Below are positions 1-5,445 of a DNA stretch of 5,445 bases, piece by piece (position 1 is the stretch's first letter; each line of letters starts with the position of its first letter). Source of the DNA: Vulcanimicrobiota bacterium (GTDB lineage Bacteria; Vulcanimicrobiota; Vulcanimicrobiia; Vulcanimicrobiales; Vulcanimicrobiaceae). The stretch covers positions 1-5,445 of the forward strand of contig DAHUYY010000141.1 in the NCBI GenBank assembly GCA_027306845.1, read 5' to 3'. The notes below the pieces were generated by a model. The model saw nothing but the letters and a program-made list of their open reading frames with translations, made no database searches and was not told the origin of the DNA. A program made the position numbers and the translations under genes.

Positions 1-33
1 TCTCTTTATCATCGGCGCCGCACGAAGGGCAGT

Positions 34-2040
34 TTAGCCCGCCGAGACGCGGTTCCGAGCCCGGTCGCCGGCGATCTGGTACGCGGTGACGCAAGCGATA
101 AAAGCGGAGGTCTGGTCGAAGGCGCCCCGGACGTGCGAACGAAGGCTATCGCGCTCGACGGGCGAGCGTTCCCAGGCACGCGAGAGCCCGGCTTCGATCG
201 CGGCGTGCTCCCCGGGGTCGACGACTTCGGCGAGCGTACCGAAGAGCTCGCGGCCGTGCCCGGCGGCGGAGAGCAACGGGAAGGCGCCGGTCGCAGCCGC
301 GGCGACGACCTGATGGGCTCCCCGGCCCGTCCACGAGCAGTCCGCGATGACACGCGCACGCGCGCGTAGCCAGGCGCGGTTGCCGAGGTTGAGATGTCTT
401 TGCGGAATCCAGAGCGCCCGAACCCCAACCACCTCGATCAGGCCTTGGAACCACTGATGGTCGATGACCGGGCCGGTAAAGACGACGGGAATATCAAGCT
501 TCTTCGCCGCGAGGGCAAGGGCGATCTGGTTCGAGCGCGCTTCGACCGGGAGATCGCAGAGGACGAACTCCCCTTCCCCCGCGAGAACTCCGGCCGCTTC
601 GCAGCGTGGCGCGCCCTCGGCGAGCGCGGGAACGACGATCGTGCTCCCCGACCACCCGAAGCGGCTCCGCAGCAGTGCCTCTTCCGCCGCGCAGGAGAGC
701 AGCACGGCGTCGCAGCGCCCGAGCATTGCACGCACGGCGGCCTCTGCGGCGGGGCGCGGATCGAACTCTCGCTCCGGGGCGGCGTTCTCGATAGAGAGCG
801 CGCGAGCCCCGAGCGCGGCGAAATAGAGATCGAGCATCGCCGCGTCGTTCACGTTCCCATAGACTGCCTTCGTGGCCTTCGGCCCCGAGAAGCTCTCGCC
901 GCGAGGATCGTCGACGGAGAGCGAGAGAACCAACGGCATCGCCGGTAGCGCTTCGAGCAGGGCAAGTGCGGCGGGGGCGACCTCGCTGCCCCACGCGTGC
1001 ACGAGATCGTACGATGAGAGATCGGCACGCGCACCGACCGGAAAGACGCCGACCTCGAAACCCTCGCGCTCGAGCCGGCGTGCGAGCACCTGCATCGCCG
1101 AGATATCGGCATCGGGGTTCGCAAGCGCATCCTCGCGAACGAGCATCGCAATGCGCCCCGAAGAACCGCCCTGCGCTGCCGGTTCGTGCAAAACGCTCGG
1201 ACGGGCGGCAACGGCCTCTCCGGCTATCGCAACGCCGATCGCGCTCGCTGTCGGGCCGTCGTCGGGATCGAATGAGACGGTGATCGCGGGCGGCAGCGAG
1301 AGGACGACCGGCACGGCGATATCTCCGCTCTCGCCGCCATCGCGACGGACCCGCACGCGTGCCGCAGGGAGCTCGCCGGAGCGGTCGGCAATCGCAACAT
1401 CGTACTGACGCGCGCGATCGATCTGCGTCGGCTCGATGTCGAGCCAACGCGACGCAAATGCGAGCGCATCGGCGTCACCAAGATCGAGTGCGACCTCCGC
1501 GCCGGCGCGCTCCAACGAGAGCGCACCGACCGCACCGCGCGGATCGACGATCGCGGCATGCGTTCCGGGGCGAACGTGACGCGCGGCATAGACGTAGGGC
1601 GCAAGATCTTCAAAGAGGTCGGTGTAGTTGACAACCCCGAGCAGACGCGATTCTCGTGCGCGCAGAATATCGCTGCGTCGCCCGGGCTGAAAAATCTCCA
1701 AACTCTCCTCGCGTGCTCGCCGATTGAGAAACTGGACGCGCAGCCATGGAAAGATCGCGCGTTCGACTCCCTCGGCACACCGTTCGTCGAGCGCGCGAAA
1801 ATCGAGTGGCCAGAGGAGAACACTGCTCTCTCGCTCCAGCAGCCCGGCGACCTCCACCTCGCAGCCAAACGCGATCGACCAGCGGTCGCCGCGGTAAAAA
1901 CCAAGGTCGATCGCGCAACGTTGCGTGAGCGACCAGCCCGGCTCGAGCCGCGCAAATGCCAACATCGAGGAATCGATGCTCGCGAGAGCCTCGGGAGGAG
2001 GAGCGAGCGCAAAGCGTCGGTGCCGGTCGTGAAACCTCAC
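34..2040 (-). CDS. GT-B (GT4/CgeB-like) glycosyltransferase-like protein with unknown N-terminal domain
   Basis: The 668-residue protein has two halves. Residues about 295-655 look like a GT-B fold. An N-lobe begins RIAMLVREDAL, followed by a helix with RRLEREGFEVGVFPV (321-335) and YDLVHAWG (344-351). SCAAEEALLRSRFG (449-462) and TIVVPALAEGAP (467-478) match the lobe junction of GT4 enzymes. A C-lobe has IPVVFTGP (517-524), RVIADCSW, ATGAFPLL (583-590) and LAEVVDPGE. The usual E-x7-E nucleotide-sugar signature is missing: aligning on the conserved Gly-x-x-Pro puts G572 and A580 at the two Glu positions. Residues 1-260 are not recognised. Within them, 160-220 has a Rossmann-like pattern (AAIVDPRGAVGALS, then EVALDLGD, then YDVAIADRS) faintly like a class I methyltransferase. 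The GTG start sits 2 bp after the GT2 stop and 5 nt after a strong AAGGAG, which supports co-translation. The stop is TAA. It may be an inactive partner or a divergent enzyme. The GT-B assignment is fairly firm, the specific activity unknown. Confidence 0.88.
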   Translation of the reverse strand: MRFHDRHRRFALAPPPEALASIDSSMLAFARLEPGWSLTQRCAIDLGFYRGDRWSIAFGCEVEVAGLLERESSVLLWPLDFRALDERCAEGVERAIFPWLRVQFLNRRAREESLEIFQPGRRSDILRARESRLLGVVNYTDLFEDLAPYVYAARHVRPGTHAAIVDPRGAVGALSLERAGAEVALDLGDADALAFASRWLDIEPTQIDRARQYDVAIADRSGELPAARVRVRRDGGESGDIAVPVVLSLPPAITVSFDPDDGPTASAIGVAIAGEAVAARPSVLHEPAAQGGSSGRIAMLVREDALANPDADISAMQVLARRLEREGFEVGVFPVGARADLSSYDLVHAWGSEVAPAALALLEALPAMPLVLSLSVDDPRGESFSGPKATKAVYGNVNDAAMLDLYFAALGARALSIENAAPEREFDPRPAAEAAVRAMLGRCDAVLLSCAAEEALLRSRFGWSGSTIVVPALAEGAPRCEAAGVLAGEGEFVLCDLPVEARSNQIALALAAKKLDIPVVFTGPVIDHQWFQGLIEVVGVRALWIPQRHLNLGNRAWLRARARVIADCSWTGRGAHQVVAAAATGAFPLLSAAGHGRELFGTLAEVVDPGEHAAIEAGLSRAWERSPVERDSLRSHVRGAFDQTSAFIACVTAYQIAGDRARNRVSAG

Positions 2041-2042
2041 GG

Positions 2043-4655
2043 TTACTCCTTCTCAATCATCCGACGCAGCGCACTCGGGCTCAGGTTCGGAAGTTCGGCG
2101 ATGCGAACGGTGCGCGCAAGTACGTCGAGTTCGTCATCGGCATCGACGACCTCGATATCGGCGCAGAGATCCGATGAGAGGTTCACCGAGGCCAGGAGCC
2201 GTTCGATTCGGCGCCCGATCGTCGCCGCGTCGCATCCCTCTCCCAAACGCAACGTTAGCAGCACCGGATCCTCGGCGCGAAATGCTCGCAGATAGCGGCG
2301 CACGAATCGCCCGACGGGCTCCCACGCCGCCTCACCCGCGGCGAGGTCGGCGAGAAATCGCACGCTTGCCGCCGAAAGCGCATCCGTGCTATCGACACCT
2401 CGCGCGCCCTCGGCGTTCGCAGGCGAGCGCAGCGCGGCGAAATGGAGTCGCCGATCGAAACCGTTGAAGTAGCCGGGGCGCGGATCGTATCCCTGCTCGG
2501 GATATGCCGACGGATAGCCCCACTTCGCGGCGAAGTGCGACCAATTCGTACGCATCGTCGCAGCGTAATCGACGTTGTTTGCCACGAAACTTCGGCTACC
2601 GAAGTGATGGATGAAGGCGTCCTCGCAAACGAAAATTTTGTACCCTGCAGCGCGCGCGCGCATGCAAAAATCGTCATCTTCAAAATTGCCGACGCCGAAT
2701 CGTTCGTCGAAGCCGCCGATCTCGTCAACGAGCATTTTCGGCACGCAGAGACAGAAACCGACCGCGCGATCGGTATAATAGCCGCGCCCGGTGAAACGGC
2801 GCGCCCGCTCGGCGGCGAATGCCAGCATCGCGGCCTCGTCATCGTACCGCGCGTTGGGGATCTGTTGGTGCCCCGAGACGCTGTTGCTCCGCGGCGCCGT
2901 AATTCCGACGGCACGCATGCTCCGGAACGGCCGCAGCAGCGCTTCGAGCCAGCCGTCGGCGACCAGCACATCGTTATTGAGGATAACGATGAAGTCGCCC
3001 TTTGCGGCGGCCATGCCGATATTGTTACCGGCACCGAAGCCGAGATTTTTGTCGTTATAGATGACGTGCACGTGCGGGTCGTCGATCGACCGGAGATAGG
3101 CGAGCGTTTCGGCGCCCGAGCCATTGTCGACGATGATAATTTCAAATGGCTCTCGCGTACGCGCGAGCAACGACTGTACGGCAAGTTTCGTGTATTCGGG
3201 GGCGTTCCAACTCAGGGTAACGATCGAGACCAACCCCGGCGGCGGCGCCTCGCCGATCGCGAGCCGGCTCTTGAGAAACTCGTCGTCGCGGCCGAGCAGA
3301 GAGGCGATACTGCGCTGATACGTACGCTCGAAGAGATCGTCGCGCGCTGGCTCGAGGTATTCGGTCAGAACGGGTTCATCCATACCGACGACGCCGAGGC
3401 CGAGTTCGAGTGCGCGCACGCAGAGGTCGGCGAGCGAACCCGCAATGCTCGGAAAAGGAGCGAGCCGATAATGTTGCGGCAGGCGCCAGAGCGCCAGCAG
3501 CAGCAGGCGAGCATCCCCGCACGCCGGCGAGGCATCGAAGCCCAGCATCGACTCCGGCGCTCCGGTCGCCGCGAGCGCGTCGTAACGGATCTCCAGGCGG
3601 CGCGAAAGATGCTCGAACCAAAAAGGGGCGAGGGTAACGCGCGCGTCGATAAAGAGTGCGTAGCGGTTGCCGCGCAGTTCCATCGCCGCTCGCGCCGCGG
3701 CGACATCCTCTGAGGATACCCATGCGATCGAGGCGAGCTGTACCGGGGCGGAGCGAATATCGCGTTCGATCCGCGCGCGATGCTCGGGCGATATTTCACC
3801 ATGGACGACGACGTGCATCGATGGAGTCGGCAAGAGTTGCGCCGAGACCACCGCGTTCGGCATGACGACGGTGCGCTTGACGAGGCTGCGTTCGTAGTCC
3901 CAAAGCCCCGCATCGATCTGCGGAAAATCTCGCCACCGTTGCTCCAGGCGTGCGATATTCGGCATGACGCGACGAAAGCGTTGCGAGCCGGACTGCGACT
4001 CGTAATGAAAGAGCACGGCTTTAGGTTCGTAGACGATGCGCAGGCCGGCATGCCGAATTTTCAAACAATAATCGACATCTTCATAGCCGTTCCAAAAACC
4101 TTCGTCGAGCCCACCGAGCCGAATGTAGAGTTCGCGCGGCGTTGCGAGGCAGGCTCCGGTTACCGCCTGGACGTCGCGCCGTTTCATAACCGTCGGTTCC
4201 TCGCTTGGGGCGAGGAAGCCGAAATGCGTCGGCGCCATCGTGTTGACACCGCTGAGCACTTCGTTAAAGACCACCCCGGCGTGCTGGATCAAGCCATCGC
4301 CGAAGAGCAGCCGCGCACCGACCGCACCGACATCATCGCCTTCGAGGTGCGCGAGCATCGCTTCGAGCCAACCGGGCAACGCTTTCGTATCGTTATTGAG
4401 GAGGACGAGAAAGCGACCCGATGCAACCGCTGCGCCTTGATTGTTCGCTACGGCGAAGCCGAGGTTCCGTTCGTTCACGATCGTCTTTACCCACGGAAAT
4501 TCGGCGAGCACCGTCGCGGTATCGTCAGTCGAACCGTTATCGACGACGATGACCTCGCCCATCGGTTCGCGCGGTAGGGTTTCGGCAAGCGCCTGCAAGC
4601 AGACGCGCGTGAGCGCGGCCTTATTGAAGACGGGGATGACGATCGAATAGAGCAA
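2043..4655 (-). CDS. tandem GT2 family glycosyltransferase (two active-looking modules)
   Basis: This 870-residue protein transfers sugars from activated donors to a glycan or protein acceptor, probably in the cytoplasm since no signal peptide or membrane segment is visible. Module 1 (about 1-225) opens with SIVIPVFNK and has VVDNGSTDD (37-45), NERNLGFAVANN (61-72), LLNNDT (85-90, DXD-like), GLDEGFWNGYEDVDYCLK (182-199, acidic catalytic region) and HYES (217-220). This is the rhamnosyltransferase-like COG1216 pattern. Module 2 (about 475-690) has SIVTLSWN, IIIVDNGSG (506-514), NDKNLGFGAGNN, ILNNDV (558-563), SVSGHQQIP, GFDERFGVGNFEDDDF (648-663) and HHFGSRSF (683-690), typical of surface-glycan and flagellin-cluster GT2s. 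Residues 275-470 are a degenerate GT-A-like module, and 740-870 is an unassigned C-terminal domain. The TTG start is chosen because the first GT2 beta strand begins at once and no ATG/GTG/TTG is in frame in the 15 codons upstream. No good Shine-Dalgarno is visible, so coupling to the upstream stop 8 bp away is likely. Donor and acceptor sugars cannot be read from sequence. Confidence 0.95.
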   Translation of the reverse strand: MLYSIVIPVFNKAALTRVCLQALAETLPREPMGEVIVVDNGSTDDTATVLAEFPWVKTIVNERNLGFAVANNQGAAVASGRFLVLLNNDTKALPGWLEAMLAHLEGDDVGAVGARLLFGDGLIQHAGVVFNEVLSGVNTMAPTHFGFLAPSEEPTVMKRRDVQAVTGACLATPRELYIRLGGLDEGFWNGYEDVDYCLKIRHAGLRIVYEPKAVLFHYESQSGSQRFRRVMPNIARLEQRWRDFPQIDAGLWDYERSLVKRTVVMPNAVVSAQLLPTPSMHVVVHGEISPEHRARIERDIRSAPVQLASIAWVSSEDVAAARAAMELRGNRYALFIDARVTLAPFWFEHLSRRLEIRYDALAATGAPESMLGFDASPACGDARLLLLALWRLPQHYRLAPFPSIAGSLADLCVRALELGLGVVGMDEPVLTEYLEPARDDLFERTYQRSIASLLGRDDEFLKSRLAIGEAPPPGLVSIVTLSWNAPEYTKLAVQSLLARTREPFEIIIVDNGSGAETLAYLRSIDDPHVHVIYNDKNLGFGAGNNIGMAAAKGDFIVILNNDVLVADGWLEALLRPFRSMRAVGITAPRSNSVSGHQQIPNARYDDEAAMLAFAAERARRFTGRGYYTDRAVGFCLCVPKMLVDEIGGFDERFGVGNFEDDDFCMRARAAGYKIFVCEDAFIHHFGSRSFVANNVDYAATMRTNWSHFAAKWGYPSAYPEQGYDPRPGYFNGFDRRLHFAALRSPANAEGARGVDSTDALSAASVRFLADLAAGEAAWEPVGRFVRRYLRAFRAEDPVLLTLRLGEGCDAATIGRRIERLLASVNLSSDLCADIEVVDADDELDVLARTVRIAELPNLSPSALRRMIEKE
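2046..2051 (-). promoter_or_regulatory. Shine-Dalgarno site (AAGGAG) for the GT-B-like gene
   Basis: On the minus strand the bases read GAGAAGGAGTAACCGTG, so AAGGAG lies 5 nt before the GTG start at 2040 and overlaps the last codons (Glu-Lys-Glu) of the upstream glycosyltransferase. This placement decides the GTG start and indicates translational coupling of the two genes. It is the only strong ribosome-binding site seen in the window. Confidence 0.7.
3246..3833 (-). other. degenerate GT-A-like module inside the tandem GT2 protein
   Basis: This region covers residues about 275-470 of the tandem glycosyltransferase. RYALFIDARVTLAPFWFEHL (331-350) aligns without gaps with RFLVLLNNDTKALPGWLEAM of module 1 and DFIVILNNDVLVADGWLEAL of module 2, sharing the hydrophobic strand and the Trp. 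The Asp of N-N-D is replaced by Arg (R339). The NxxNLGF loop is absent and the nucleotide-binding half is shortened. SLADLCVRALELGLGVV (407-423) sits where the acidic EDxD helix would be. I infer a catalytically dead structural or acceptor-binding module. The homology rests on visual alignment only. Confidence 0.5.
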
Positions 4656-4663
4656 CGCCGACG

Positions 4664-5445
4664 CTATCGAACGAGCGCAGCGTCGGCGATACGACGCGCG
4701 TCCTCAAAACGCTCCTGCCGCAGATAGAGCATCGAGAGCTCTACCGCGATACGCTGCGGGTCAAAGCGTAGGGCAGCTAGGAGCATCTGCTCGCTCTCGG
4801 TATCCCGACCGACTTGCTGCAGCAAACCCGCACGCAATATGACGGCTTCGATGTTCTGCGGCGTCTGCGCCAGCACGGACTCGGTTGCGGCGATCGCCTC
4901 GTCGAACTCCCCGCGACCGCGCGCGTCGAGCGCCAACATCATCTGCGCCCGTTGATAGTGCTCGCCGCTCCGAGCGGGAATCTTTCTCGCCCACGCTCGC
5001 GCGCTCTCCGCATCGCCCATGGCCGAACATGCTAGCGCCGCGCTGAGTAAGAGCGGAGCATCGGCGGCGTCGCGCTCCAATCCACACTCGGCGATCGCAC
5101 GGGATTCCGAGAAGCGTCCCTGGGCGAGGAGGCGATTCGCGCGCCGGCGGAAATCGGCGAGTTCGAGCGGCTCCGTTGCCTCCTCGGCGGCGTAGAGTCG
5201 TTCGACCGCGGCGAGATCGCCACGTGCGCGGAAGATCGCCTCGAGCGGATCGAGCGCGAGCGTCGGCTCTGGCTCGCGAGTGATGATGCGACCGAGCAGC
5301 GCACGATGCGCGGCGTCGGGCTGCTCGGCGATTTCCTTGGCGAAGAAGTGTGGATAGCCACCGCGCTCTGCCGCCTCGATGTTCCAGTCCACATGCAGTG
5401 TCGGTCGCTGGACCGGGACGCCGTTCAGGTCGGTGATCGTGATGG
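4664..5445 (-). CDS. GlmS-hinge/TPR fusion protein, 5' end outside window
   Basis: The frame is open to the right edge, and 259 residues are visible (numbered here from the edge). Residues 1-53 resemble the segment of GlmS joining the N-terminal glutaminase domain to the SIS isomerase domains. They run from a VTDL-like start (TDLNGVPV) through VDWNIEAAERGGYPHF and KEIAEQP to LLGRI, the GlmS order GGYxHFMxKEIxEQPxxxxxTLxGRI. No SIS domain follows. From about residue 68 the protein is Ala/Leu/Arg-rich helical repeats of TPR type, with helix pairs at roughly 95-127, 128-160, 162-195, 196-229 and 230-259; GEFDEAIAATESVLAQTPQN is the clearest. A GTG at 5392 could be called a start, but it lies inside the GlmS-like segment, and the 17 codons upstream are also GlmS-like, so the real start is probably off-window. 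TPR domains usually mediate protein contacts, and a role as glycosyltransferase adaptor is inferred. The TAG stop is 8 bp before the next gene. Alternative: a rearranged or mis-assembled glmS end. Confidence 0.8.
   Translation of the reverse strand, partial: ITITDLNGVPVQRPTLHVDWNIEAAERGGYPHFFAKEIAEQPDAAHRALLGRIITREPEPTLALDPLEAIFRARGDLAAVERLYAAEEATEPLELADFRRRANRLLAQGRFSESRAIAECGLERDAADAPLLLSAALACSAMGDAESARAWARKIPARSGEHYQRAQMMLALDARGRGEFDEAIAATESVLAQTPQNIEAVILRAGLLQQVGRDTESEQMLLAALRFDPQRIAVELSMLYLRQERFEDARRIADAALVR

Noticed and set aside
1..12. Possible start of a further minus-strand gene (ATG ATA AAG AGA) 21 bp after the third gene's stop
   Set aside because: Only four codons are visible and there is no Shine-Dalgarno in the preceding bases, so it cannot be supported from this window, although its position would suit a continuing operon.
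494..1447. Minus-strand Arg-rich frame of about 317 codons inside the GT-B-like gene
   Set aside because: It is an out-of-frame shadow of the real gene, with the Arg/Ala/Gly composition expected of a shifted high-G+C frame.
1558..2295. Plus-strand open frame of about 245 codons spanning the junction of the two glycosyltransferase genes
   Set aside because: It is antisense to two supported genes, rich in Arg and Ser, with no motif and no convincing ribosome-binding site.
2442..3713. Long plus-strand open frame of about 423 codons antisense to the tandem glycosyltransferase
   Set aside because: It lies wholly opposite a gene with clear GT2 motifs, its translation is low-complexity and Arg/Glu-rich without a recognisable domain, and high G+C routinely keeps the antisense frame open.
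4880..5100. Recurrent gcgatcgc octamers (e.g. near 4889 and 5091), reminiscent of highly iterated palindromes
   Set aside because: They fall within coding sequence and are explained by frequent Ala-Ile/Asp-Arg codon pairs in a high-G+C gene. Enrichment would need a whole-genome count.
4664..5392. GTG at 5392 as the true start of the TPR gene
   Set aside because: The 17 codons upstream stay open and continue the GlmS-like similarity, so the GTG is more likely an internal Val codon.

Overview
The window is a compact, single-strand gene cluster from a high-G+C bacterium. All three genes are on the minus strand and read from the right edge to the left edge. They use TTG and GTG starts and almost no intergenic DNA (8 bp and 2 bp gaps). 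The products point to biosynthesis of a surface glycan or to glycosylation of a surface protein or flagellin. The sequence does not fix the taxon. Dense G/C third positions and non-ATG starts fit several high-G+C phyla, and I do not claim one.

Layout in order of transcription: (1) 5445-4664 is the 3' part of a gene whose start lies outside the window. Its first ~50 visible residues look like the hinge of GlmS (glutamine:fructose-6-phosphate aminotransferase), and the rest is a TPR-like helical-repeat domain in the same frame. (2) 4655-2043 encodes an 870-residue protein with two complete GT2 glycosyltransferase modules. Between them is a third region that aligns with their core but has lost the metal-binding Asp. 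An uncharacterised C-terminal domain follows. (3) 2040-34 encodes a 668-residue protein. It has an N-terminal half of unknown function with a degenerate Rossmann/methyltransferase-like stretch, and a C-terminal GT-B (GT4/CgeB-like) half in which both Glu of the E-x7-E signature are replaced.

How they may work together (inference): the bifunctional GT2 protein would add two sugars in sequence. The degenerate middle module and the GT-B-like protein may serve as scaffold, acceptor-recognition or partner subunits, and the TPR protein as an adaptor. The GlmS-like piece hints at a link to amino-sugar (GlcN-6-P/UDP-GlcNAc) supply, but it could also mark a rearrangement or assembly join. No RNA genes, mobile elements, CRISPR arrays, promoters or terminators were found, and there is no gene-free stretch over 300 bases. 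The leftmost 33 bases carry only the 3' flank of the third gene.
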